The notes: generated by a model not told the origin, from the sequence alone. A stretch of 19,972 nt of DNA from Streptomyces sp. NRRL F-6676 (GCF_000725625.1 NZ_JOHS01000092.1:1-19972), one strand, 5' to 3'. Positions 7,741-14,759 are shown, numbered from the stretch's first letter. Numbers and translations: made by a program.

Positions 7741-7850
7741 CCCCCGCCGCCTCTGTCAGGGGCGCGGGGAACCGCGCAATCTTGTGGGGGGTCCGGGGGC
7801 TTGCCTCCGGGGACGGGAATGGGAAGGGGCGGCGGGGGCGAGGCAACTGC
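7741..7850. repeat. Dispersed hairpin-rich intergenic element, copy A
   Basis: A G-rich block with CGCGG-GGAA-CCGCG and a CCGG-GGC-TT-GCC-CCGG type hairpin, ending in the purine-rich run GGGAATGGGAAGGGGCGGCG. The same order (GGGGCGCGGGG start, GGGGCGGCGGGGGCGA end) occurs in the block at 15660-15838. This composition is familiar from Streptomyces intergenic regions. It sits in the divergent region between the glutaredoxin-like gene and the HAD gene. Confidence 0.6.
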
Positions 7851-7958
7851 GAACGGCCCCCGACGACCCGCGGTCGAACTACAACACCTCCGCCCCCCGG
7901 AGGAACCACGTTCACGACCCGGCCACCTCCGCGGAGCGGAACGCACAAGGCGACTGGC

Positions 7959-7971
7959 TATGCTCACCGCA
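7959..7971 (+). promoter_or_regulatory. Possible -10 element for a leaderless mRNA of the HAD-IB gene
   Basis: TATGCT (7959-7964) fits TANNNT and would place the transcription start exactly on the ATG at 7971. No Shine-Dalgarno sequence lies at normal distance. No convincing -35 is visible. Confidence 0.4.
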
Positions 7972-8906
7972 TGGCCGCTCTCGCATGGCTCACCCCCCGT
8001 AGGCGCTCCGCCACCGCGCGCAGCGTGCTCGCAGGCGAGGCCTCGGCGGAGGCCGCGCGCAAGACGTCCCAGGACGCCACCGACCGGGCCGCCCCCGAAC
8101 AAGAGGAACAGGAACCCGAGTTCCCCGTCCTCGGCGACGACCGGGCCGCCGCCTTCTTCGACCTGGACAACACCGTCATGCAGGGCGCCGCCCTGTTCCA
8201 CTTCGGCCGCGGCCTGTACAAACGCAAGTTCTTCGAGACCCGCGACCTGGTCCGCTTCGCCTGGCAGCAGGCCTGGTTCCGGCTGGCCGGCGTCGAGGAC
8301 CCCGAGCACATGCAGGAGGCCCGCGACTCCGCGCTCTCCATCGTCAAGGGCCACCGCGTCGCCGAGCTCCAGTCGATCGGCGAGGAGATCTACGACGAGT
8401 ACATGGCCGAGCGCATCTGGCCCGGCACCCGCGCGCTCGCCCAGGCGCATCTCGACGCCGGCCAGAAGGTGTGGCTCGTCACGGCCGCCCCCGTCGAGAT
8501 CGCCACGGTGATCGCCCGCCGCCTCGGCCTGACCGGCGCACTCGGCACGGTCGCCGAGTCGGTCGGCGGCGTCTACACCGGCAGGCTCGTCGGCGAACCG
8601 CTGCACGGCCCGGCCAAGGCGGAGGCCGTCCGCGCCCTGGCGACCGCGGAGGGCCTGGACCTCACCCGCTGCGCCGCGTACAGCGACAGCCACAACGACA
8701 TCCCGATGCTGTCCCTCGTCGGACACCCGTACGCCATCAACCCCGACGCCAAGCTGCGCAAGCACGCCCGGCAGCTGGACTGGCGCCTGCGGGACTACCG
8801 CACCGGGCGCAAGGCGGCCAAGGTCGGCATCCCGGCGGCGGCGGGCGTCGGCGCGGTGGCGGGCGGCACGGCAGCCGCGATCGCCCTGACCCGCCGGCGT
8901 CGCTGA
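7971..8906 (+). CDS. HAD-IB family phosphatase with C-terminal membrane segment
   Basis: A 311-residue HAD hydrolase. Motif I is FFDLDNTVM (nucleophile Asp64, acid Asp66), motif II is VTAAP with Thr171, motif III uses Lys216 (GPAKAEAV), and motif IV is SDSHND (Asp239, Asp243). The cap after motif I (helices 75-150) is the SerB/CicA-like subclass IB type. An acidic linker (36-55) precedes the domain. Residues 285-305 form a Gly/Ala-rich hydrophobic helix followed by RRRR, so the enzyme is probably anchored by its C-terminus with the catalytic domain in the cytoplasm. The substrate is unknown; phosphoserine or a phospholipid-derived phosphate are possibilities for the subclass. A tandem repeat begins at the stop codon. 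Confidence 0.88.
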   Translation: MAALAWLTPRRRSATARSVLAGEASAEAARKTSQDATDRAAPEQEEQEPEFPVLGDDRAAAFFDLDNTVMQGAALFHFGRGLYKRKFFETRDLVRFAWQQAWFRLAGVEDPEHMQEARDSALSIVKGHRVAELQSIGEEIYDEYMAERIWPGTRALAQAHLDAGQKVWLVTAAPVEIATVIARRLGLTGALGTVAESVGGVYTGRLVGEPLHGPAKAEAVRALATAEGLDLTRCAAYSDSHNDIPMLSLVGHPYAINPDAKLRKHARQLDWRLRDYRTGRKAAKVGIPAAAGVGAVAGGTAAAIALTRRRR

Positions 8907-8998
8907 GCCGCACCCAGGCACTGACTCGCACCCAGGCACTGACTCGTACCCAGGCACTGACTCGTACCCAGGCGTCACTGACTCGCGCGCAGGCGTTG
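8906..8998. repeat. 18-base tandem repeat directly after the HAD-IB stop codon
   Basis: Five units of ACTCGYACCCAGGCACTG: about 8906-8923, 8924-8941, 8942-8959, a 21-base unit 8960-8980, and a diverged unit 8981-8998. The central units are nearly identical. The period is a multiple of three, but the tract begins after the TGA and has no start codon or ribosome-binding site of its own. Confidence 0.9.
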
Positions 8999-9311
8999 CC
9001 GACATCCCCGCCACCGGCACCCACCGGCGCACCCGTTCGAGGCCCTCTCCCGCCCCCGTAGCCGATCGCCGCCAACACGTCGGACATAGCCGGAACCCGA
9101 AGCCGAGCGGTCAACAAGCGGTCACTCCGTGACACGCAAACGCGCTTCGAAGCGCAACAGAAGCGACGTAATCGATGATTTGAGCAACTGGGCGTAGCGC
9201 AGCCTGTACGAAGCGTTATTCTCCTCAGACGCAAACCGGTACCCCTCCGTCGCTACGACGGGTGAATGGTTCCGTACTGCACGTGATGAAAGCTCTGCCT
9301 CTGGGAGTCCC
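8999..9311. promoter_or_regulatory. bldN upstream region with dyads
   Basis: This non-coding region follows the 18-base repeats. It contains GTCAC-TCC-GTGAC at 9121-9133, which matches the BldD consensus at most fixed positions, and a perfect 14-base palindrome GCGCTTCGAAGCGC at 9142-9155. A possible -10 (TATTCT, 9217-9222) lacks a standard -35. bldN is a known direct target of BldD, but the exact promoter cannot be fixed from sequence alone. Confidence 0.5.
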
Positions 9312-10085
9312 GTGTACCCACACGTCGGGGTTGACGCCTCGGGCCTGGCTACGCTCCGCGCTACGGTCCACAACCTGCTGCGCGGTCTCGTCCCGACCGC
9401 GTACGCCGTCCCCGCCTTCGCCGCCACCGCGCCCGTAGGCCCCTGCTACGCGCTGGCGGACGGCAGTGCCGCCGTCGGCGGAAGACGCGGCCGGCCGAGT
9501 TCCGCCACCACCGCCCGCCGCCCGGCGGCGGACAGTGACAGCGCCCGCATGATGGAACTCGTCGAGCGCGCCCAGGCCGGCGAGGCCGAAGCCTTCGGGC
9601 GCCTGTACGACCAGTACAGCGACACCGTCCACCGCTACATCTACTACCGCGTGAACAGCAAGGCCACGGCCGAGGACCTCACCAGCGAGACCTTCCTGCG
9701 CGCCCTGCGCCGGATCGGCACCTTCACCTGGCAGGGCCGCGACTTCGGCGCCTGGCTGGTCACGATCGCCCGCAACCTCGTCGCCGACCACTTCAAGTCC
9801 AGCCGCTTCCGGCTGGAGGTCACCACCGGCGAGATGCTCGACGCCAACGAGGTCGAGCGCTCCCCCGAGGACTCCGTCCTGGAGCACCTCTCCAACGCCG
9901 CCCTCCTCGACGCCGTCCGCAGACTCAACCCCCAGCAGCAGGAGTGCGTCACGCTCCGGTTCCTCCAGGGGCTGTCCGTCGCCGAGACCGCCCGGGTCAT
10001 GGGCAAGAACGAAGGCGCCATCAAGACCCTCCAGTACCGCGCCGTGCGCACCCTCGCCCGGCTGCTGCCCGAGGACGCCCGCTGA
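9312..10085 (+). CDS. bldN: ECF RNA polymerase sigma factor BldN
   Basis: A 257-residue sigma factor strongly matching Streptomyces BldN. Region 2 spans about 83-165 (AFGRLYDQYSDTVHRYIYYRV, DLTSETFLRALRRI, FGAWLVTIARNLVADHFK). Region 4 is about 195-250 (LNPQQQECVTLRFLQGLSVAETARVMGKNEGAIKTLQYRAVRTLARLL). Unusually for an ECF factor, an N-terminal extension of roughly 80 residues precedes region 2; in S. coelicolor this pro-sequence is removed by proteolysis. It directs chaplin and rodlin genes during aerial growth. The GTG at 9312 has GGGAG four bases upstream and matches the known N-terminus MYPHVGVDASGLATLRATV. Its anti-sigma gene rsbN follows. Confidence 0.97.
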   Translation: MYPHVGVDASGLATLRATVHNLLRGLVPTAYAVPAFAATAPVGPCYALADGSAAVGGRRGRPSSATTARRPAADSDSARMMELVERAQAGEAEAFGRLYDQYSDTVHRYIYYRVNSKATAEDLTSETFLRALRRIGTFTWQGRDFGAWLVTIARNLVADHFKSSRFRLEVTTGEMLDANEVERSPEDSVLEHLSNAALLDAVRRLNPQQQECVTLRFLQGLSVAETARVMGKNEGAIKTLQYRAVRTLARLLPEDAR

Positions 10086-10175
10086 CGCCGGGCGAAGCAC
10101 GCTGACGCGAGGGGACGCGGGCCGACGTCCGGGGACGCCGGCCGACACCCACCGACCCCCCGCTCACGGGGTGTC
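10081..10175. repeat. Imperfect ~20-base tandem repeats and hairpin after bldN
   Basis: GGGGACGCGGGCCGACGTCC (10111-10130) is followed by a near copy at 10131-10150, and shorter GCTGACGC units at 10081 and 10101 precede them, starting at the bldN stop. GACACCC (10144-10150) can pair with GGGTGTC (10169-10175) across an 18-base loop, which might act as a weak terminator or attenuator. Confidence 0.6.
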
Positions 10176-10233
10176 ACCTCAACTCACCTTCTGTCAACGG
10201 CCGGTTGGCCGTACAGCCGGATCGTCCGCCGTC

Positions 10234-10261
10234 CGTAACCCAAGTGCCAAGCCGCTCGTTG
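10234..10261 (+). promoter_or_regulatory. ECF-type promoter upstream of rsbN, likely sigma-BldN dependent
   Basis: CGTAAC (10234-10239) and CGTTG (10257-10261) are separated by 17 bases. This is an ECF-class promoter and, from memory, resembles the published BldN promoter consensus. In S. venezuelae rsbN is transcribed by BldN. The start would be near 10268, giving a leader of about 125 bases. Confidence 0.65.
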
Positions 10262-10392
10262 TGCGGGATACAGGCTCCCTGTGGTCACACCTTGCCGACT
10301 CTGCTCACTCTTTCGTGTGCACGTGGTCGGAGGTGTGCAACCCTCAGGACCCCCTGGGGAGTCGACCGTCATGACGAGAGGAGGTGCCGCCA

Positions 10393-11631
10393 GTGATCGC
10401 GAACGTATCGGCGCACCGGCGGGCGAACGCCTTCGCCCAGGCCCTGGAGGAGCTGACCGACCGGGGCCCGGCGGCCGAACAGCCCGACCTTCCGGACACG
10501 GCCCCGACCACGGAGGAGGCCGGGCAGCAACGTCTGCTCGCCCTCGCCGCGGGCCTCGGCGAGCTGCCCAAACCGCAGCTGGACCCCGAGGTCAAGGTCG
10601 TCCAGCGAGCCCAGCTCGTGGCCGCGATGGAGGCCATGCTGCGCGAGGGCACGGCCGGGGGCGGGGTGCCGGATCCCGCGGTGCCCGAACAACGCGACGC
10701 CCGCGCGCGGGGTGCGCACCGGGCGAGCCCGCTGGGCAAACTCCGCCCGCGCACCCGGCTCGCCAAGGGCCTGACCGCCGGCGGGCTCGGCCTCGGCGTG
10801 GCCGCCGCGTCGTTCGGCGGAGTCGCCGCCGCGAGCACGGACGCCCTGCCCGGTGACTCGCTCTACGGCCTCAAACGCGGCATCGAGGACGTCCGGCTCA
10901 ACCTGGCCCACGGCGACTCGGACCGTGGCCGGCTCTACCTCGACCAGGCCTCCACCCGGCTCGGCGAGGCCCGCCGGCTGATGGAGCGCGACCGCTCAGG
11001 CCCCCTGGACCACGAGTCCCTGGGCGAGGTCCGCCGCGCGCTCAACGGCATGCGGCACGACGCCTCCGAGGGCCACCGCCTGCTGCACGAGGCATACGCG
11101 CACGACCCCGACTCGCTCGGACCCATCCAGGCCCTCTCCGCCTTCTCCCGCTCGCACCGCGAGGCGTGGAGCGAGCTGAGCAGGCGCCTCCCGGTCCAGC
11201 TCGGGGACGTCGCCGGTGAGGTGACGGAGGTCTTCGCCGCCATAAACGACGAGGTCGCCCCGCTGCAATCGCTCCTGCCCCCGGCCCCGACGGAGGACGG
11301 CACCGACGACGAACAGGGCTCCGCCCCGGCCTCGTCCACCGGCTCCGCCCGCGGCGACCACCGGGAGCCCGGCACCGGCCACCGCAGCGCGTCGGGCAGC
11401 AGCCGCAGCGGCGGCGCCGACAAGCCCGAGCCGTCCTCCTCGCACGGTCATGACGAGGGGCTGCTCGGCGGCAACACCGGCGGCCTGCTCGACCCGCCGG
11501 AGCACAGCACCGGCACCAGCCCGTCGGCGGGCAGCAGCAGGAACCCGACGATGGAGCCCGACGTCACCCTCCCGCCCCTCCTCCCGGGCCTGCTGCCCGG
11601 CCTCGGCATCGACAGCGAGGACGCGGAGTAG
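10393..11631 (+). CDS. rsbN: Membrane-bound anti-sigma factor RsbN (DUF5667 in the outer part)
   Basis: A 412-residue protein. Residues 1-90 (MIANVSAHRRANAFAQALEE onward) are the cytoplasmic BldN-binding domain. Residues about 124-148 (LAKGLTAGGLGLGVAAASFG) form one transmembrane helix. The outer domain at 150-265 (PGDSLYGLKRGIEDVRL, YLDQASTRLGEARRLM) resembles DUF5667, and the remainder from about 295 is Ser/Gly/Pro-rich and likely disordered. GTG at 10393 is preferred because GGAGG ends eight bases upstream; GTG at 10384 overlaps that site. It lies downstream of bldN with its own apparent BldN-type promoter, forming a negative feedback loop. Function rests on strong synteny and sequence resemblance. 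Confidence 0.93.
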   Translation: MIANVSAHRRANAFAQALEELTDRGPAAEQPDLPDTAPTTEEAGQQRLLALAAGLGELPKPQLDPEVKVVQRAQLVAAMEAMLREGTAGGGVPDPAVPEQRDARARGAHRASPLGKLRPRTRLAKGLTAGGLGLGVAAASFGGVAAASTDALPGDSLYGLKRGIEDVRLNLAHGDSDRGRLYLDQASTRLGEARRLMERDRSGPLDHESLGEVRRALNGMRHDASEGHRLLHEAYAHDPDSLGPIQALSAFSRSHREAWSELSRRLPVQLGDVAGEVTEVFAAINDEVAPLQSLLPPAPTEDGTDDEQGSAPASSTGSARGDHREPGTGHRSASGSSRSGGADKPEPSSSHGHDEGLLGGNTGGLLDPPEHSTGTSPSAGSSRNPTMEPDVTLPPLLPGLLPGLGIDSEDAE

Positions 11632-11661
11632 GGACGAGGGCGAGTACGGGTACGGCTACGA

Positions 11662-11703
11662 CGGCGGGGGGGGCCCCCGCGTCCCGGGGGGCGCCCCCCG
11701 CCG
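11662..11703. terminator. G-rich bidirectional hairpin between rsbN and the acyltransferase gene
   Basis: CGGCGGGGGG (11662-11671) pairs with CCCCCCGCCG (11694-11703); an inner GCCCCCG/CGGGGGGC pairing extends it. It lies between two convergent stop codons (11631 and 11724). No U-run. Confidence 0.75.
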
Positions 11704-11705
11704 CC

Positions 11706-11731
11706 CCCTCAGAAGAGGGACCCTCAGAAGA
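11706..11731. repeat. 11-base direct repeat duplicating the end of the acyltransferase gene
   Basis: CCCTCAGAAGA occurs at 11706-11716 and 11721-11731. The offset is 15 bases, so the stop codon is repeated in the same frame. It looks like a short slippage duplication. Confidence 0.8.
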
Positions 11732-12785
11732 AGACCGACCTCCGCTGCACCAGCAGCTTGTACAGCGTGTGCTGGATCTGCTCCCTGACCTGGTCGGTCA
11801 GGTTGAACATCAGCATCGGGTCCTCGGCCGCCTCCGGCGGATAACCGTCCGTCGGGATCGGCTCGCCGAACTGGATCGTCCACTTCGTCGGCAGCGGCAC
11901 CGCGCCCAGGGGCCCCAGCCACGGGAACGTCGGCGTCAGCGGGAAGTACGGGAAGCCCAGCAGCCGCGCCAGCGTCCTGGAGTTGCCGATCATCGGGTAG
12001 ATCTCCTCCGCCCCGACGACCGAGCAGGGAATGATCGGCGTGCCGTGCTTGAGCGCCGTCGAGACGAAGCCGCCGCGGCCGAACCGCTGCAATTTGTACC
12101 GGTCGCCGAAGGGCTTGCCGAGCCCCTTGAACCCCTCCGGCATCACCCCGACCAGCTCGCCCTGCTCCAGCAGCCGGGCCGCGTCCTCCGCGCAGGCGAG
12201 GGTGTGGCCGAGCTTGCGGGCCAGCTCGTTGACGACCGGCAGCACGAACACCAGATCGGCCGCGAGGAGGCGCAGATGCCGCCCCGCCGGATGGTGGTCG
12301 TGGACGGCGACCTGCATCATCAGGCCGTCCATCGGCAACGTCCCGGAGTGGTTGGCGACGATCAGCGCCCCGCCCTCCGCCGGGATGTTCTCGATGCCCT
12401 TCACCTCGACCCGGAAGTACTTCTCGTACAGCGGCCGCAGCAGCGACATCAGGACCTGGTCGGTGAGCTCCTCGTCGTAACCGAAGTCGTCGACCTCGTA
12501 CTCGCCGGTCAGCCGGCGGCGCAGAAAGGCGAGCCCGCCGGCGATGCGCCGCTCCAGACCGCCGCCGTCGCCGTCGCCCTCGCCCGGTCCCGCTTCCTCG
12601 CCCGCGTCCGTCACGGGGACATCCTCCTGCGCGTCCGCCCCGTCGGGCACGGCCGTGACCCCGCGGGCCCCCGCCGCCGGTTCGCCACCGCGCCGGGCGG
12701 CCGGGCTCCGGCGTCGCGGGGACCGGTGCGCGGCGGGCCCGCGGGACCGGTCGTCGTCGAACGGAATGACCTTGGCGTCCGCCAT
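11724..12785 (-). CDS. Lysophospholipid acyltransferase (LPLAT) family protein
   Basis: A 353-residue protein. The first 75 residues are Arg-, Gly- and Asp-rich and likely disordered. The catalytic core begins near 118 (LYEKYFRVEVKGIENIPAEGGALIVANHSG). The acyltransferase His/Asp motif appears as NHSGTLPMD (His146, Asp153), with a longer spacing than the classical HX4D, as in the LPLAT MGAT-like subgroup. The glycerophosphate-binding motif PEGFKG is at 216-221, and IIPCSVVGAEE at 251-261 is typical. It should act at the cytoplasmic membrane, but acyl donor and acceptor are unknown. The ATG at 12785 has GAGGAG ten bases upstream. It lies 44 bases after the SDR gene on the same strand, so the two are probably co-transcribed. 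Confidence 0.88.
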   Translation of the reverse strand: MADAKVIPFDDDRSRGPAAHRSPRRRSPAARRGGEPAAGARGVTAVPDGADAQEDVPVTDAGEEAGPGEGDGDGGGLERRIAGGLAFLRRRLTGEYEVDDFGYDEELTDQVLMSLLRPLYEKYFRVEVKGIENIPAEGGALIVANHSGTLPMDGLMMQVAVHDHHPAGRHLRLLAADLVFVLPVVNELARKLGHTLACAEDAARLLEQGELVGVMPEGFKGLGKPFGDRYKLQRFGRGGFVSTALKHGTPIIPCSVVGAEEIYPMIGNSRTLARLLGFPYFPLTPTFPWLGPLGAVPLPTKWTIQFGEPIPTDGYPPEAAEDPMLMFNLTDQVREQIQHTLYKLLVQRRSVFF

Positions 12786-12829
12786 CGTTGCTGCGCTCCT
12801 CGGTTGGCGCTCTGCTGTGCGCTCCTGCG

Positions 12830-13912
12830 TCAGTGGGCGTTCCCGGCGCCCGGCGCCGAGGGACGGGCCGGGGGCCGGCCGCCGCCCAGCGCGGGCAGGG
12901 CGGCGATCCGGTCGACGATCCCGGCCACGGTCCGCGGCGGGAGCAGCCCGGGGCCCCGGCCGCGCGCGAAGTCCTCGAACGTCCCGGCGGTCGTGTACGC
13001 GGGGGTGAAGCCCAGCGTGTCGCGCATCTGGTCCGTCGCCACCACCCGGCCGTGCGTCAGCAGCCGGAGCTGCTCGGGCGAGAAGTCCGTCATCCCCAGC
13101 GTACGGACGGCCGAACCGGCCCAGGTGACGGCGGGCAGCAGCAGCGGCACGGTGGGCCGGCCGAGCCGCCGGGCGCACTGCGACAGCAGCAGCACCCCCT
13201 CGCCCGCGATGTTGAAGGTGCCGCTGTTGAGCGTGGCCCGCCGCTCCTCGCCGGCGCCGATCCGCAGCGCCTCGATCACGTCGTCCTCGTGCACGAACTG
13301 AAGCCGCGGGTCGTAGCCGAACACGGTGGGCAGCACGGGCAGCGAGAAGTACGAGGCGAGCGGCGAATCCCCGCTCGGACCCAGGATGTTGGCGAACCGC
13401 AGCACGCACACGGCCACGTCCGGGCGGCGCCGCGCGAACCCTCGGACGTACCCCTCGACCTCGACGGTGTCCTTGGCGAAGCCACCACTGGGCAGCGACT
13501 TCGGCGGGGTCGTCTCGGTGAAGACGGCCGGGTCGCGGGGCGCGGAACCGTACACGTTCGTACTGGACTTCACGACCAGCCGCGAGACCGTCGGCGACTT
13601 CTGGCAGGCGCCGAGCAGCTGCATCGTGCCGATGACGTTGGTCTCCTTGACCGAGGCCCGGCTGCCGCTGCCCAGCGGGGTGCCGCTGATGTCCATGTGG
13701 ACGACCGTGTCGACGGAGGTCTGCGCGAGCACGCGGGCGATGGTCGGCTGCCGGATGTCGGCCCGTACGAACTCGGCGCCGCCCAGGTCGTGCTCGGGGG
13801 TCACGGCGTCCACGGCGACGACCCGGTCGACGTCCGGGTCGCGCCCGATCCGCCGCACGAACCGGCCCGCCAACGGACGGGCCACCCCGGTCACCAGCAC
13901 GACCTTTCCCAA
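12830..13912 (-). CDS. Extended-SDR (NAD-dependent epimerase/dehydratase-like) protein with degenerate active site
   Basis: A 360-residue Rossmann protein starting at TTG (13912), supported by GGAAGGAAGG eight bases upstream. The first strand GKVVLVTG and the acidic D35 (VVAVDA) are normal, but the glycine motif reads TGVARPLAG, lacking the middle Gly of TGxxGxxG. VVHMDIS, NVIGTMQLL, VVKSSTNVYGSA and VLRFANILGPS follow the extended-SDR pattern. The catalytic YxxxK is not present: Lys147 (GGFAKD) has Gly at the Tyr position. It may therefore be a binding or scaffolding protein rather than an epimerase. It is upstream of the acyltransferase gene and probably co-transcribed with it. Substrate unknown. 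Confidence 0.88.
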   Translation of the reverse strand: MGKVVLVTGVARPLAGRFVRRIGRDPDVDRVVAVDAVTPEHDLGGAEFVRADIRQPTIARVLAQTSVDTVVHMDISGTPLGSGSRASVKETNVIGTMQLLGACQKSPTVSRLVVKSSTNVYGSAPRDPAVFTETTPPKSLPSGGFAKDTVEVEGYVRGFARRRPDVAVCVLRFANILGPSGDSPLASYFSLPVLPTVFGYDPRLQFVHEDDVIEALRIGAGEERRATLNSGTFNIAGEGVLLLSQCARRLGRPTVPLLLPAVTWAGSAVRTLGMTDFSPEQLRLLTHGRVVATDQMRDTLGFTPAYTTAGTFEDFARGRGPGLLPPRTVAGIVDRIAALPALGGGRPPARPSAPGAGNAH

Positions 13913-14086
13913 GACCAGTGCCTTCCTTCCGCCGCCGTCGGCTCCGGTACCCCTCGCACGGTGACCCGCACGGTCCCGCGTACCCCCGCAGGCGCCCTAC
14001 CCGCTCCGGTCATCCGATCAGAACCGGACGCCCGCTGTCACGCCCAACCACCGGATCCGGCCGACGGAACCGGTGCGCGGAGACGG

Positions 14087-14122
14087 CTGTGGCCCCCCGC
14101 CCCGAAAGGCGGAGGGCCACAG
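14087..14122 (-). terminator. Terminator of the bS22 gene
   Basis: CTGTGGCCCCCCGCC (14087-14101) pairs with GGCGGAGGGCCACAG (14108-14122) around a CCGAAA-type loop. The single mismatch is a G-U pair in minus-strand RNA. It separates bS22 from the SDR gene downstream. Confidence 0.85.
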
Positions 14123-14177
14123 AACACGCCGCGACGCATCGCGCGCGCCACCACATACCGCGTACCGCGGGTGCGGC

Positions 14178-14276
14178 TTACTTCTTGTTGCGGCGCTGCA
14201 CTCGCGTGCGCTTCAGCAGCTTGCGGTGCTTCTTCTTGGCCATCCGCTTGCGCCGCTTCTTGATAACAGAGCCCAC
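14178..14276 (-). CDS. Small ribosomal protein bS22 (AURKAIP1/COX24 domain)
   Basis: A 32-residue, extremely basic protein. It begins [20 protein letters not shown] and ends in RRNKK before TAA. This matches the actinobacterial AURKAIP1/COX24-domain protein identified as small-subunit ribosomal protein bS22. The GTG start at 14276 has GAGGG about five bases upstream. It is a single-gene unit with a strong terminator after it and a plausible promoter before it. The length is the full family length. Confidence 0.95.
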   Translation of the reverse strand: MGSVIKKRRKRMAKKKHRKLLKRTRVQRRNKK

Positions 14277-14344
14277 GACTACCCTCGCTCACTTCTCATC
14301 ACTCGGTGCTGGGCGCCATGGGCCCATACGACCTACGAGGGGCC

Positions 14345-14374
14345 AGCCTACCCGCACCGGGCGCCGAGCTTGTA
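14345..14374 (-). promoter_or_regulatory. Candidate promoter of the bS22 gene
   Basis: On the minus strand, -10 TAGGCT (14350-14345) and -35-like TACAAG (14374-14369) are separated by 18 bases. The -10 fits the Streptomyces vegetative pattern; the -35 is weak. The leader would be about 60 bases. Confidence 0.45.
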
Positions 14375-14407
14375 ATCGAGGGTTCCGGGGGGCCGAGGAC
14401 CGCCCGG

Positions 14408-14483
14408 GGACCGTCCTCGCACCGCCCTTCGGACCGCCGTCGGACCGCCCTTCGGACCGCCGGACGGACCGTCCTTTGGACTG
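14408..14483. repeat. 12-base tandem repeat (GGACCGCC...) directly after the bdtA stop codon
   Basis: GGACCG recurs at 14408, 14431, 14442, 14454 and 14466, and GGACTG at 14478, a period of 11-12 bases over the last five. The tract abuts the bdtA stop. GGACGGACCGTCC inside it is nearly palindromic and could form a hairpin. Confidence 0.8.
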
Positions 14484-14696
14484 TCAGGCCGTCTCCACCC
14501 CCACGTAGCTGTCCTTGAGGTATTCGTGCACCGCCTGCTCCGGCACCCGGAAGGACCTGCCCACCCGGATCGCCGGCAGATGACCGCTGTGCACCAGCCG
14601 GTACACGGTCATCTTCGACACTCGCATCACCGCGGCGACCTCCGCCACGGTCAGGAACTGAACCTCGTTCAGAGGCCTCTCGCCAGCAGCAGCCAT
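14484..14696 (-). CDS. bdtA: Excisionase/MerR-like helix-turn-helix protein (BdtA)
   Basis: A 70-residue protein made almost entirely of one DNA-binding domain, residues 12-62: VQFLTVAEVAAVMRVSKMTVYRL, then a wing HLPAIRVGRSFRVPEQAVHEYL. This is the helix-turn-helix 17 / excisionase type. The position next to bS22 and the phosphatase-like gene matches S. coelicolor bdtA (BldD target A), a direct target of BldD. The ATG at 14696 has AGGTG upstream. Expression is probably linked to the developmental cascade that also controls bldN; regulated genes are not known to me. The gene symbol rests on synteny and similarity. Confidence 0.88.
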   Translation of the reverse strand: MAAAGERPLNEVQFLTVAEVAAVMRVSKMTVYRLVHSGHLPAIRVGRSFRVPEQAVHEYLKDSYVGVETA

Positions 14697-14744
14697 GACA
14701 CACCTGAACCTTCCGCACTCGACGGCCACCGGCTTCCCCTTCCG

Positions 14745-14759
14745 GTGACTCTTCGTCGT
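14745..14759. promoter_or_regulatory. Candidate BldD operator upstream of bdtA
   Basis: GTGACTCTTCGTCGT matches seven of nine fixed positions of the BldD dyad (NTNACNCWGNGTNAN as I recall it), about 50 bases upstream of the start. A possible minus-strand -10 (TAGTCT, 14781-14776) is just beyond it, placing the site near +10 to +25. Confidence 0.35.

Noticed and set aside
8906..8998. Possible CRISPR array
   Set aside because: Units are contiguous 18-base tandem copies without spacers, and there are no cas genes.
8906..9061. Tandem repeat translated as LTRTQA or ESVPGY-type peptide repeats
   Set aside because: The tract follows a stop, has no start codon with ribosome-binding site, and unit lengths vary (18 and 21 bases).
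12786..13409. Upstream extension of the acyltransferase reading frame
   Set aside because: It runs antisense-frame through the SDR gene on the same strand; the ATG at 12785 has GAGGAG and begins the recognisable N-terminus.
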